Assembly (NCBI GenBank): GCA_047967505.1 | Contig: CM106541.1 | Strand: one strand, 5' to 3' | Source: Dipteris shenzhenensis | Taxonomy: Eukaryota > Polypodiophyta > Polypodiopsida > Gleicheniales | DNA: 64,000 nucleotides | Shown: piece by piece, positions 34,370 through 46,915 of the stretch | Numbering within the stretch: position 1 is the stretch's first letter | Layout: each line of letters begins with the position of its first letter | The notes under the pieces: model-generated | Databases searched by the model: none | What the model saw: the letters and a program-made list of their open reading frames with translations, nothing else | Told to the model about the DNA's origin: nothing | Made by a program: the position numbers and the translations under genes

Positions 34370-35207
34370 ATGGCCACCAAAACCAAGATAGATAAGTTTG
34401 AGGGAGAGGGTTTTCATACTTGGCAGACCAAACTAAAATTTATTCTCATGAAAAAGGGGATGTGGAATGTGGCTAATGGAAAAGAAAAGAAACCAACCAC
34501 TAGGGAAGGAGAAGCTTTATGGCTCCCTAAGGATGAAAAAGCACTGGCCATAATTACTCTTGGATTGAGTGATTCTTTTATCCACCACATTGATGGCTGT
34601 GAGATTGCTCATGCTGCATGGACTCATCTTGAGCTTGTCTTTCGAGCACAAGGGAGGTGTTCCAAGTTTAGCTTGCTCATCAAATTCTTTAATCTAAAAT
34701 TGGATAGAGGAGAATCCATCTCTTCACATTTAAACTCCATGAAGAGCATACTGACTCAGTTATCTGGCATCAAGTTTAATCTTGATGATGGCATTGTAAT
34801 TGCTATCTTACTCAGAAGCATAACTGAGGAATATGGCACTATTTTCACTACTCTCACCAAAATATGAGAGATTAGTTTAGTGTAAATTGAGGCATCCCTC
34901 TTGAAAGAGGAAAGGAAAATCAAACATAGTCTATGACTACAAAGAACATGGTGACTACAAGGAACATGGGGCATATTTGGCCAAAAACTACTTCAAGCGA
35001 TACACAAGTAAGAGCAAGATGAAGTGCAACTTTTGTGGAAAACCTGGACATTTTGAGAAAGAGTGCTATGCAAAGAAGAAATGTCCAGCAAACCTTGTGG
35101 AAGAAGTAGAGCAAGAACAAGAAGAGGAACTAGAGGATGTCAAGGCTCTCACTGCTTTCATCACCCAAGTCAATCTTGACAACGGTGATGACCCATATGT
35201 CTTCTAA
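34370..35207 (+). pseudogene. gag: Gag of a third gag-only element, plus strand
   Basis: MATKTKIDKFEGEGFHTWQ opens a 165-residue gag frame that ends at 34867. After stops and a frame change a CCHC knuckle follows (CNFCGKPGHFEKEC), then an acidic C-terminus ending at 35207. It is distantly related to the other two gag proteins here. Confidence 0.8.
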
Positions 35208-35467
35208 GTTGTTTCTGTGTAATGGTTCTCTACCATGGATGGTCCATCCTTAAATGATTGTTGTTAGTCTTTTGTTTGAGGTTTTATTTTATTGGACTCA
35301 TGGGGATTTCCATACATAGTCATTGTTCATCTCCCAGTTGTAAACCAAGAGTCCTAGGAGTGAGTCACAAGTTGGGGCCATGTGTGTTGCCACATGATGG
35401 TGGGCAAGCCATGGAGCATCCCATGTACTACTGCTCAAGGATGAGGTCATAAATTTGTGGGGGGGAA

Positions 35468-35716
35468 TGAAGGACAAATTGATGTATGGGTGTGTGCCTA
35501 AGGGCTAGGAGTCCTATGCTAGGAGTGTGTGAGTGTAGGTGTGCTAGAGTAGAAGGTTCTATTAGGTGTGATTGAGAGAATCAGGGAATGATTATAGGAT
35601 CTAAGGATTCAATTATGAGATCATTGATGATTTCAAAGATGTATACTCTCTTGCCTATATATTGGGGATTCTCCATGAATAAAGTGTTCAATTCATGATC
35701 CATTGATGCTCCAACA
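35468..35716 (+). repeat. LTR downstream of the third gag gene
   Basis: A polypurine tract (TTTGTGGGGGGGAA) ends at 35467. The LTR then runs TGAAGGACAAATTG to GCTCCAACA (249 bases). I could not find its 5' partner, so the element is 5'-truncated. It appears inserted in the gag of copia B. Confidence 0.65.
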
Positions 35717-38432
35717 GAAATCATTCCATAATCGAGGAAGATTCCAAGGACGAGGGAATGCATCCACCAACGTGCCAAACATTCAGTGCAAATATTGTCA
35801 TAGTTTGGACACTATGAAAGAGATTTCCACAAGAAGCAGTACGACCAAGGTGGTCAATCCAACAGCAATAGAGTGAATTTCCCTCAGGGGGGTCACTATG
35901 TATAAACCCTCTATATCACGTGCGTTCAAGGCCTATATTTAAAATCCCTTATCTGTAAAATTTTTCATTAATAAAATGTACCCCTTTTCTATACAAATCT
36001 GTAAAATTTTTCCAAAACTATTTTAAATAGTCCCTTATGTATATTTATTTCTGTAAATTTTAGAAATAAAAAATATCCTTCTGTTGAACTCACGTGATAG
36101 GGTTACATATGATGAGTGACCCCCCCGAGGAATTTCCAAGGAAGAGGAAATCATTGTGGCAGTGGACATTCAAGTCATAGTCATTATGCCAATGAACCTG
36201 AGAGTATATTCCTTGCAAGCAAGGGTATACAAAATACTGAAATAGTCTATCTTGACATAGATTACAATTCAAAAGGAGAATGTAGTTACAAAGTCGATCA
36301 AGCATATCAGGATCCTTGGTACATTGACAACAGCGATTGCATCATCTCATATGACGAAGCATCAAGAATGGTTCACAGATATGAAACCATTAGGAGGACA
36401 GAAGAACATTATCTACACTACGGATAACACACCGAATCCAATTCAAGGAAATTGCATTGTCCCTATGAACAATTTCACTGGTATGAAAGGATTGGTGAAA
36501 GATGTACTCTATGTTCTGAAACTCAGCAAGAACCTCTTATCAAGTTGGTCAGATGATGGAACACAACTATCAAGTCATTTGTGATGGAGATGAATGCACT
36601 ATCAGAGACAAATCCATAGGATATTAGCTAGTAGGAAAAGCAGCCAAGGAAGGGCGCTTGTTCAGAATGCTAGCTACAGTACCAGATTTGCATGCCATGT
36701 CAGCTCAACTGCAATAGATGAAAATTTCAAAAGCTTGATAGAGCTTAGAAATCAGAATATGGCAATTGGAATTCCTAAGTTTCAATTTCTTGGAAAAGTT
36801 TCCAAAGCATGCTACTTCGATAAACAAAAGCAAATCAATTTTGGCAAAAGCACCTCTCGAGAACAAGGTATTTTTGATTTGATACATACACATGTATGGG
36901 GTTATGCCAAGACCCGCAGCATCAATGGTTCACTTTACTACTTGAGTTTCATCAACGACTACAACAGATATTGTTGGGTCTACTTTCTGAAAGAGAAATC
37001 TAAAGCCTTTTCTAGATTTCAAGAACTCAAAGCTATGGTAGAAAACTAGGTAGGTGGAAAGATCAAAGTCATGAGATCAGACAGAGGAGATGAACACAAA
37101 AGTAATGGCATTCGAAGACAATTCATGAACTTTTGCAAAAGTAAAGTGAGCTTTTTCAGAAGTAATGGAATTCGAAGACAATTCACTTGAGCAGATACTC
37201 CTTAGTAGAATGTAAGAGTTGAAAGGAAGAATGGGACTCTAGCAGACATTGCTAAAGCAATGCTCAATGAGAAGCATCTTTCAAATCAGTATTGGGCAAA
37301 AGCAATTGCCACTACAAACTACTTGCTTAATCGGCTTCAGATCAAACCGATTCAAGGTATGACACCTTATGAAGCATTGACTGGACATAAGCCATGCATT
37401 GGGCATCTCCACATATTTGATTGCATAGCATATGCCCACATACATGATGATCATCGCAAAAAATTAGATGCAAAGTCATGTAAATGCATTATAGTTGGCT
37501 ACAGTGACGAAAGCAAAGCATATAAGTTGTATGATTGCATCAACCAAAAGGTCATTATCTCTAGAGATGTAATCTTTGATGAGGAATCAGAATGGAAAAC
37601 CTCAAATATTTACACAGGAGATAGACACAACGATTACACAATCACCTATAGAAATAGTTGATAAAAAAGGCAAAAAATTTCCATAAGCACCTTGAGAAGA
37701 GCAACAACTCAGATGGTCTACTAGGAAAACCAGACCACCTGCCAGATTGACATATGCTTAAAGAGGCAAATAAATTCAAGTTGAAACCACCAATTTGCTC
37801 TTATGACTACCATCATGGCTATAGAAGAGCCAATGTACTTTAAAGATGCAGTTGACAAGCCAAAATGGCAAACTGCTATGAGTGAAGAAATGGAAGCTTT
37901 GTACAAGAATAATAATTGGGAATTATGTGACCTTTCACCATAAAAGAAGGCCATAGAAAACAAATGGGTATACAAAGTGAAGTACAATCTAGATGGAAGC
38001 ATTGAAAGATACAAACCTAGACTAGTTGTTGCAAAAGGATTTGCATAGCAATATGGTCAAGACTATGATGAGACTTATGCTCCTCTAGCAAAGATGGATT
38101 CCATATGGTTCTTGATATCACTAGCAACACTCAACAAATGGAATATGTACTAGCTCGATGTCAAGAATGCATTTCTCAATGGTTACCTAGACGAGGAAGT
38201 CTACATGCAACAACTAGCAGGTTATGTTGAACCAGGAAAAGAGAATCAGGTTTGCCACCTCAAGAAGAGACTCTACAGCTTAAAACAAGCACTGAGAAGT
38301 TGGTGTAGTAGCATTGACATGAAGTCCAATGAAAATCATACTCTCTACTACAAAGTTCAAGGGGAAGACATCACTATTGCACTTTTGTACATAGATGATC
38401 TGATTATGACCAGAAGCAATGATAGCTTCATC
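35717..38432 (+). pseudogene. Copia B polyprotein, gag knuckle to early reverse transcriptase
   Basis: Frames encode a gag zinc-knuckle remnant (IQCKYCHS, then frameshifted), a protease block with PWYIDNSDCI (about 36318), GAG-pre-integrase, integrase (DLIHTHVWG, where the usual HSDVW aspartate is His, then LSFINDYNRYCWVYF), the GHKPCIGHLHIFDCIAYAH block (about 37385) and reverse transcriptase (KWVYKVKYNLDGSI, LDVKNAFLNGYLDEEVYMQ, YIDDLIMTRSN near 38390). Many stops and frameshifts occur, and a MITE interrupts it at 35883. The LINE insertion cuts the reverse transcriptase at 38432/44929. Confidence 0.85.
35883..36129. mobile_element. hAT-like MITE, copy 1
   Basis: 247 bases with 15-bp terminal inverted repeats CTCRGGGGGGTCACT and a perfect 8-bp target duplication GAATTTCC (35875-35882, 36130-36137). 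It has no coding capacity. Eight-base duplications are the hallmark of hAT elements. The second copy is at 44407. Confidence 0.92.
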
Positions 38433-38474
38433 AAAAGGTTAAAACAAACAAACAAACAATTTTTAAACAAAAAA

Positions 38475-40228
38475 ATGGCTTCCTCTAGCAATGGCAATAG
38501 GGATAGGGCATCTCCTTGCGATGGCGGTGACAAAACCAGTGGCAGCGACAAAGATAGGGTGGGAGCTCCCCTTGCCAAAGTAAACCATCTCCACTCCATT
38601 GGACTAGAGACACTAAATCATGAGGATAACAGTAAAGTAGATCTCATAATGCAAGATCTTGAGAGGACCAAAGAAAATGCTAAAGACGGTACGAAGTCAA
38701 GTTTTACATTCCACATGGAAGGATGTGACATGCAAAACATTGACGGGGCTACACTTAGAGAAATACTTAGCTCTCTCAGAACTGCCACCAACAGCAGACC
38801 ATCTTCATCAGGAAAGAAGACAGTGGAAAAGCCCAAAAGTGTCATTTTTTCAGATCCCAAACAAGACAGACAATCCAATGGAGCCAAGCAAAATCTAGTG
38901 CAATAGACGCAAGCAGGGGCTCCCTTATCGGACATGCAGAGAGGCTCCTATGTTGGAGTGGTTCAAAGCGGAGCTTGCAGCCTCTTCAAAGCGCCCCAAA
39001 CACCAAAACAAATAGCATGGGAGCAGCTCTCCCTGCAAGCCAAGTGCATCTTCGTCGATGATCACTCCAACTCAGGACTGGATAAGCTCGTTAGCACAGA
39101 TGGAAGCGCTGTTAAAGGTAAGCTTCCAATAGTAAAAGTTCACAATGGAATGCATAACAAAATGACAAAATGGTTGTGTTTGTGTGCAGTAGTTGTGTAT
39201 ATCCACGGACCGTGCCCCCCTGCTATGTTTCTTGAAGGATGGATCAGGAACTTCTGGTTGAGAAAAGGATTAAACATCACTAGCATTTGTTTTTTAACAA
39301 ATGAAAAAGCAGATATGGCGATGGAAGTGGTCTAGAAGGGAACTTGGATGATTAGAAATAAACCTTTGTCAATTCAGCTCTGGGAGACTTCCTTCAATCC
39401 CGACTCACCTCCACCCACTAAGGCACCTATCTGGGTTGAGTTCCCCGATCTGCCTCTTTCCTTGTTCCCACAGCTGGAGGCACTCTTCTTGCCCCTTGGC
39501 CAGTTTCTAGGTGTAGAAACCGAGAGGTTCATAAGCCCAAGAGGAAACCCTCTAACATGTGTGCTTATGGACCTATCCATAGACCCCCCAACGCCATTCG
39601 ACTTCTAGATGGAGACAGTGCAGAGCTGATTCAAAAAGTATTTTATAAAAATATCCCGAACTCTTGCTTCCTCTATGGGCTGGGTGGTCATTTCATCAAA
39701 AATTGTCCTTCCCAAAGTAATCATGGCAGAGAGAAGAAACCAAAGAAGATAGCAGAGAAGCAAACAGAGAAGCTAGCAGAGAAGAGCAAGGAGGAAGATG
39801 CAGGGACCAAGTCAAGGATGGGGGCACTTACCCACCCGCTTCAAGAAAGGGAGCCTAACCAAACCAACGAGGATAGAGCTACTCTAGAGAAAGTAGATAA
39901 GTAGAGAGTAGAAGAGAGAAGTAGTGAAGAAAATATGGAAGAGAGCACAAACGAAGAGGAGTTTTTTCCTGACATGAATAATTTTGAAGCTCAATTAGAG
40001 CAAGCGGAATTCGAGTCCATCTCCCAAGATGATCAGCCTTTTACCTTAGTAAAGGGGGAAAGAGCCACACAACTAGAAAGAAAAATGAGCAGCGCCCATT
40101 TAGACATCTTGACTAAGAAAGCTTTAGCAGAAAGGGAAAAGAGAAGATTATCTAGAGGATTCGCGCTCTCCCCTCAATTGAGCCCAGTCACTTTCAAGAA
40201 GTTGAGGAACAAAAGCTCCACTCAATGA
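38475..40228 (+). pseudogene. LINE ORF1 (DUF4283-like, zinc knuckle)
   Basis: ATG at 38475 (MASSSNGNRDRASPCDGGDK) opens a low-complexity acidic N-terminus. After stops come the DUF4283-like RNA-binding region (AMFLEGWIRNFWLRKGL, PIWVEFPDLPLSLFPQLEAL) and a zinc-knuckle-like CFLYGLGGHFIKNC near 39660 with one cysteine replaced. A Lys/Glu-rich C-terminal tail extends to 40228. Plant L1 ORF1 proteins have the same order and coat the RNA. Confidence 0.75.
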
Positions 40229-40250
40229 CCAGCCAAAAAATTTCACGTGT

Positions 40251-43200
40251 TTGTCAGTTAATGTGCAACGGTTACCAAGTGACTTGAAGCCCTTGGTCTT
40301 TAAGAGATGGATGAGAATAAACAAGTTGTGCCCCGACTTCTTAACACTTCAAGAAGTCAAATCTGGAGGAGGTAAGCTCCCTTGGCAACTTAAACAAATC
40401 AATGACAACAGGACCTGGTTCACAATAGACCACGAGGAGGGGAGAGGAGGTGCAGCTCTTGGGGTAGCTAAATACCTAGTAGCTGGGATAGTAAGGGCCC
40501 TGCCAAATTTTGGCAAATTTGGGGTAGGAGTGGATTTTTTCCACCCTCATCTCTCTTGTCATATCTTCTCTATGTATGCCCCGAACGTGGCTAGAGATAG
40601 AGCTTTATTGTGGGAGTCAGTCCTCTTGAATGACAATGTGCTTCTTCTTGCAGATTATAACATGGTTGAGAGCAGAGGTAATAGATGGGAAGGAATAGGT
40701 AGTGTTTTAAGATAATATGAGTTAAATACATGGTCAAACTTCAAAGATAGGGCCGATCTCTTGGATGTTTCAAGAGACAATTCCTACACTTGGACAAACA
40801 ATTAGGTGGGTTCCCTCCACAGGAAAGGGCGGCTTGAGAGTGTACTGCTCCAAGAGAATTGTGGAGGAGTTGCTATGGATCAAGTGTAGAGCAATTGGCA
40901 CCCTTCCCTTCTCGGATCACAAACCGATCACTGCAGTTTTGGAAAAGGAAGAGAGGAGAATTGGATGATCATGGTTCAAAGCCAACCCTTTTTTTTTCCA
41001 ACTTCCTTACGTCAAGGACAAGATAGACAAATTTTGGATAAATGCCTTTGGGGGAACATCCAATGCTATTGACAAGTGGATCAAAGCGACGGAGAGGACT
41101 AGAACCTTTTTACAAGCAATCAAATGGAGAGCAAAAAAGCTAGAGCCCTAAGAACCCATAAGCTCGAAGAACAAATGACTCTCCTAGAAAGCGACCACAC
41201 AACACGGGGACATGAACAACTAAGATCTGTCAGAGCAAAACTCAGGGCAGAAGCAGAATAAATGCCATCTAGGCCAAAATCTACACTAGAGATTGGTGGG
41301 CAGGGAGAGCAGACAAGACCAACAAAGACATGTTTAAAAGTTTGAGGAAAAAACATGCCCAATAATCCCTTGACTCTATTCTAGTTGGAGACAGGAACAT
41401 CCAAGATCCGGAGGAAATCCTCGAGGTAATCATAGTGCACTTCAAGCAGATGTTGCATGAAGAGGAGATCATCACGATAGAAAAGGCCATAGCCCGGGGA
41501 ATGTGCTCAAGATTAAGAGAAAGAAGAGTCTCAAAGTTTGACATCATTTATCTAGATATAGACTTATCCATAGAAGAGCTGAAAGGGGCTATAGATCAAA
41601 TGGGGAAAGGTAAGACCCCAGGGGAAGATGGACTCCCTATTTAGTTCTATCAAGTCTTCTGGGAGATGGTAGGCCCCTGCCTCATGTTGCTTTAGCAGGA
41701 TTCCAAAGAAAAGGGTTTCCTCGACCCTCGAATCAACAAGGGCATGATTACGCTGATCCCTAAAGGTGGCTCAAAAGAAGAATTAAAAAACTGGAGACCT
41801 TTGACTATGCTGAATAGCAGCTACAAAATCTTCGCAAAGGCTCTCGCTATTAGGATGCAAAGCTAGATCAGGGAAGAGCAAAAGAGATTTATTTAAGGAT
41901 GACACATCTTGGAAGCCATCCTCATGCTATGGGAAGGTCTTGAACTGGCGGAGGAAATGCAGCAAGACATATGCTTCCTCAAGATTGACTTTGATAAGGT
42001 GTATGATAGAATGGAGTGGGGATTCATTCTATCTTCCCTCAAAGACATGGGAGTGGGACCCAGCTTTGTGTCTTATGTGGAAATTCTGCTGTGTCAAGCC
42101 AAAAGCAAAGTGGAAGTAAATGGCAAATCAACTCAACCCTTCGTGCTTAGAAGATTCATCAGACAAGGCGGCCTGCTGGCCCCCCTCCTTTTCGCCATTG
42201 TCACGGATGCCCTGGGTTGGGTCTCATAAAAAAAGAAGTAGAAAAGGGCACAATGAAAGGTATCTAGGTGGAAGGGGACAGACATATTGTGTGTCAGCAA
42301 TTCGCTGACAACAAAAATCTAATGCCCCACAATGATGAAGAATCAGTGAAGGCTATTTTTGAATGTATAAACACCTTTTGCACGGCAATCAATCATGAAA
42401 AAAAAGGGATCTATGGCACTCTGAGGCCCCCCCCCCTTTTCCTATCTTACAAGGGGTGTAAGGGAATCAAAAAGGGAGAAGTTTTCATACTCTTAGGGAT
42501 ACCTATGGGATTCGGGTGCACAATGCAAGACAGATGGGACTGGGTTCTAGATGCAGTCAAAAGTAAGATGAACAGATGGCAAGGACTTCAATCGACATTG
42601 GCTAGTACAAAATTCATCCTAAACCACTACATTTACCCTTCTATTATTTACTTTATCTCCTGATGTGGTTCCCGAGACTAAGAAGTTCCTGAGACAGATC
42701 AACATACTATTTAGAACCTTTCTGTGGGGAGGAGATGAAGTCAATAACAAGGTCCCTAAGGTTAATGGCAAACCTGCACCAAGCCTAAAGCAGTTGGAGG
42801 GCTAGGAATAGTAGATGTGGAAACATCAGTGGCGGTAAGATTTGTGGGACAATGGATAATAAAAGCAGTGCAGAACTCGGACAAAGTATGGGCTTACTTA
42901 ATCCTTAGGAACATAAGTAAGGTAAAGTTTAACAGGTGTAAGCACTGGAAACATCTCTCGATGGGGTCTGCCCTGTATGGGAAAGAAAGCTACTCTGCGA
43001 AGGGCTCAGACCTTTGGAAAGGCATGTGGACAGCCTAGGAGGCGCTGAGACCCTACGTGATGTGGAAAGGTCTCTCAAGAAAAATGGTCACCTTCATGGC
43101 AAATGACTCAATCTGGTTCGTAGTCATCTAGGAAGCTTCCCACCTCAAGGACAACAAAATCAAAAGTGCCTTGAGACTCAACAAGAAAGGTATACGGGTC

Positions 43201-43824
43201 TGGGGAGACTTGTGGGATAGGGAGCAAAGGAAATGGTTAGATAACGACCGATTAAAGGTTAGATTTAATCTTAAGAGATTTGACCTAGAATTGATATCTA
43301 GGAGACAAAACTTGTGGGATAGAGATTCGATTTCATGGATGGGGAGTAGATCACCACCGATGATGAAAGAATTCAGATGGGTAGGGCAATCTGAGCTCTT
43401 CCCGGTCCCCATTTTTGTTGAAGGATGGGAAGAGATTTTATCCCATCTGAACAGGAAATGGCTGAGAGCAGACACAGAAAGAGTGTGGGCCAAGAGGTTT
43501 GAAAGACTATGGGATAGGGAAATTCTAGAGAAAGAGGCCTGCCTCTTATGGCTCATTATACACAAGGGAGTCTGGACTGCAAAGCCTGCACTAACAATTG
43601 GTCAAGGTGACGGCTTCTACCAAAGATACAGCAGGACTAAGGAGGATATCCCCCACCTGTTTCTAAATTGCAAGTCTTCTAGAGATGTATGGGACTTGGT
43701 CCACAAACAGTCTGGTTTCTTTGCAATCAATTATGCATCCCTATTGCTGGGTGACAAACCAACAAGAGCCCCGATAAATTGGAATATCATGCGCAGCTCC
43801 ATTCTTTGGGCCCTATGGGCTTAG
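40251..43824 (+). pseudogene. LINE ORF2 (endonuclease, reverse transcriptase, zf-RVT)
   Basis: Frames give an AP-type endonuclease (FLTLQEVKSGGGKLP, ADYNMVESRGNRWEG, FSDHKPITAV), a reverse transcriptase (MGKGKTPGEDGLP, KIDFDKVYDRMEWGFI, QGGLLAPLLF, and near 42300 FADN in place of the catalytic FADD), and a C-terminal zf-RVT zinc region (CLLWLIIHKGVWT, HLFLNCKSSRDVW). More than a dozen stops and shifts break it. The lost catalytic Asp means this copy could not work even without the stops. Confidence 0.85.
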
Positions 43825-44406
43825 AGATGTGCTAAATTCTTCGGTAATGTTTTGATCAGTACTAACTAAATTGTAACAAATGTATGTGTGATCATAGGAA
43901 AGAGGAGCAAACCATGAAAAGACTTCATGACTTCAATAGCAAATTCAAGAGTTTGTAAAAAGGAGGAGCTCATTGCAAAAAAGGAGACAAATCTGATGGT
44001 CAGCTACAACAATAGGCCAGAAAAGAAGAGCTCCATACCACCACTACCACTCAGAGGATCCCTCCCCATGACCAGGCATCTTCTTCAGCCAATCGCTAGT
44101 ACTGTACTATCACGTCCCTTTGGGTCAACTGTTCCTTGTCTCCCCTGTGACTCAGATGACCACTGCCCCCCTTGCAGTTCAGACTTCCACTACCTCCCCT
44201 TCGATGACTCTCCCTACCACCACAGTGCCTCAGCAGATGCCTTATGTTACACCCTCTCTACCGGCACACCCTCCAATTGTTTACAAGAGACTGGTGCAAG
44301 AAACAACCCAGCCCGCATCTCTGTCAAAGTGCGCAACAAAGCTACTCCCTCCCCAAATTTCAAGCCGCCTGCACCCAAGCCTCGAAGCAGAATCCACAAA
44401 CTATGC
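43825..44406 (+). other. LINE 3' region, Pro/Ser/Thr-rich frames only
   Basis: No conserved domain. Overlapping frames rich in Pro, Ser and Thr are probably incidental. Confidence 0.4.
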
Positions 44407-44653
44407 CTCGGGGGGGTCACTATGTATAAACCCTCTATATCACGTGCGTTCAAGGCCTATATTTAAAATCCCTTATCTGTAAAAAATTTCATTTATAAAA
44501 TGTACCCCTTTTCTATACAAATCTGTAAATTTTTTCCAAAACTATTTTAAATAGTCCCTTATGTATATTTATTTCTGTAAATTTTAGAAATAAAAAAAAT
44601 CCTTCTGTTGAACTCACGTGATAGGATTACATATGATGAGTGACCCCCCCAAG
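44407..44653. mobile_element. hAT-like MITE, copy 2
   Basis: 247 bases, nearly identical to 35883-36129, with perfect 8-bp duplication AACTATGC (44399-44406, 44654-44661) and ends CTCGGGGGGG / CCCCCCCAAG. It is inserted in the LINE. Confidence 0.92.
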
Positions 44654-44928
44654 AACTATGCCCACATCCTCGAATTCCTGGCACAATCGTCCTACGAGTG
44701 GTTGCCCACATGGATCCAAAGGAAGAACCGCAGGAGGCGGCTTAACACACTTTTCATTTGTGGTTTGAATTCTGTTAAGATGATGACTGAGTTGTTTGGT
44801 ATAGACTTTGGCATAGGCTCTGGTATAGACTCTGCTAATGAGCAGAACTGTAGGATTTATGCTAGTCATTTTTTATTATTGTACATATTGTTGACTTTTT
44901 TTAAATATAAACCTGCATTTTAAAATTT

Positions 44929-45857
44929 AAAAGGTTGAAACAAGACTTATCTATAGAGTTTGACATGAAAGATCTTGGACTTATGCACTATTGTATTAGA
45001 GTTGAGTTCTGGAGAGATTTAGATAGCACCTTCATGAGTCAGCTCAAATATATTGATAGTCTCCTAAAGAAGTTCCATATGGGAGATTGCAAGATTGTAG
45101 TCACTCCCATGGAACAAAATTTGAAACTTACAAAAGATTCAGAAAAGCCTACAGTCAATTACAGGTACTATCGGCAACTCATCGAATCTCTTATATGTTT
45201 GACTATCACAAGGCTAGATATTTGTTATGCACTAAGTTCACTTGCACATTTTATGGCAAATCCAAAAAAGTCTCACTGGAATGCAGCCGAAAGAGTCTTA
45301 AGATACATTAGAGAAACAAGACAGTTTGGAATAGAATATGAGGAAGTCATCCAAGGTTGCATGGACCCTGTGATAGTGACTATGCCGGAGATCATGAGAC
45401 CAAGAGATCTACACAACAATATGCATTTTTCCTTGGTCAAGGTGCTATACCATGCTTGTCAAACAAATAGCCAAATGTCTCTTTATCTTCAACTGAAGTA
45501 GAATATAGGGCACTCACTACAAGTGCATGTGAGGCTATATGGCTCAGGAGACTATTGTCAAAAATAGGATACTTTGATGAGTCAAAGCCAACAACAATAT
45601 ATTGTGATAATCAATCGGCTCAAGCATTGGCCAAGAATCCAATATATCACTCAGGACCAAGCACATTGATGTCAAAGAGTACTTCATTAGAGAAAGAGTG
45701 TTACTTGGTGACATCACACTACAACATTCAACATTGTGATAGCAAAGAAAATGTTGCAGACATCTTTACCAAACCATGTGGCAAAGAGCTTTTTGAGAAG
45801 AACCGGCAAGCTCTTGGTTTGATGCAGAGGAAGGACATTCCCATTAAAGGGGTGTGA
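44929..45857 (+). pseudogene. Copia B polyprotein, late reverse transcriptase and RNase H
   Basis: Continues the copia B frame: IEFDMKDLGLMHYCIRVEF, TPMEQNLKL, LICLTITRLDICYALSSLA, then RNase H pieces in different frames (SLSSTEVEYRAL region near 45490, TIYCDNQSAQALAKNPIYH near 45597, NVADIFTKPCGKELF near 45750). The frame ends at 45857. The polypurine tract CTTGAGGGAAGG abuts the LTR at 45943. Confidence 0.85.
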
Positions 45858-45942
45858 TGGAATGTAATGTTCAATCCTTCGATTCCCTAGAATCATCATC
45901 TTGAGGGAAGGCCTACTTCATGATATTGATCTTGAGGGAAGG

Positions 45943-46020
45943 TGTTGAGAAAGCATCTCAACATCATGTGTTTGATATTGTGCATAGCATTAACACATAG
46001 AGTGCTATAAAGGAAAGGGT
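45943..46020 (+). repeat. 3' LTR of copia B, first part
   Basis: TGTTGAGAAAGCATCTCAAC to AAAGGGT. The remainder is at 51893-52043, beyond the inserted copia element. Confidence 0.8.
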
Positions 46021-46372
46021 TGTTGAGATATCGAGCTCCACTCGCAATATGCCAAGGTGACCGTTGTGCATTTATGTCACCGACTTGTTAGCTACAGATG
46101 CGGTTGGTACACCGCCCACGAATAATAGCTGGATGACAGCTATCCTTATCTACACTAGTTCGTGGCTCAGTTAGTATGCCACCTTAGTTAGTTGAGTTTG
46201 ATTTGAGACCCACATATAGGGTTCTTCTATTTCTTTGTACCAGAGTTCTTTTGGCTTTCACAACTAAGAAGAGGAAAACTATTTTCAGCCTCCATCTTTG
46301 TGTTTATTCCCCCATTGTGCTTGTGAGAAAGCCTCAAGTGAGACTCCTTCCCTCTCTCCCACTATCTTCACA
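46021..46372 (+). repeat. 5' LTR of the family-1 copia element
   Basis: 352 bases, TGTTGAGATATCGAGC to ATCTTCACA. Confidence 0.95.
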
Positions 46373-46385
46373 TGGTATCAGAGCC
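46373..46385 (+). promoter_or_regulatory. tRNA-iMet primer-binding site
   Basis: TGGTATCAGAGCC directly follows the LTR. This is the standard plant copia primer site. Confidence 0.92.
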
Positions 46386-46915
46386 TGGTTCGTGGTAAGG
46401 AGCTCAAGAAAGCAAACCAAGTTCGTGGTGTCCTGGTAAGAGGACCAGTGTTGTTTTCCTTTTTCGAGTTTGGGAGCAAATCTCTGCAAGTAGCACAGCC
46501 GGAAGTGCAAGAGTGCACTGTCTCAGATTGAGACGCCCTTCGCGGTGTGGCGAGAGGGCATTATATGCTGCGGGTGAGGGCAAAACCTCTGGTGACTTTA
46601 TTTTTCTGATTCGAGGTCATTTTGGGGCCCGTTTTGGAGGCAGAATTTCTCCGCAGGCACTCAGAAAAAGGCCCTGTCTTTGCTATGTGACCACTATTCT
46701 GCAGGTCGGTGAAAAGTTGCCGCAGAAATTGCATTGTATGCCTATGTGCAGAGATATTGGGAGTTGCAGAATCATCCTTATTGCCTGTTGATGCAAAATC
46801 GTCACTAGGAAGTGACTGTGTGGTCAAAAACCACTTTCATCAGTTTTGCAGATTTGCCCTTGTGAGGCAGAAGCTATGTTTTTTGTAGTGACAGAATATT
46901 TTGCAGTGTTCTATA

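Larger units (their letters stand above)
38448..44928 (+). mobile_element. L1-like LINE inserted in copia B
   Basis: A 15-base target duplication AAAAGGTTRAAACAA flanks the element (38433-38447 and 44929-44943, one difference), and the copia B reverse transcriptase resumes immediately after it. Two coding regions follow the plant L1 plan: ORF1 with a DUF4283-like region and zinc knuckle, and ORF2 with endonuclease, reverse transcriptase and zf-RVT. No clear poly(A) tail is left. A MITE lies in its 3' region. Confidence 0.85.

Noticed and set aside
43927-44466. Pro/Ser-rich 179-residue frame as a gene
   Set aside because: It lies in the LINE 3' region, overlaps two other frames and runs into the MITE.
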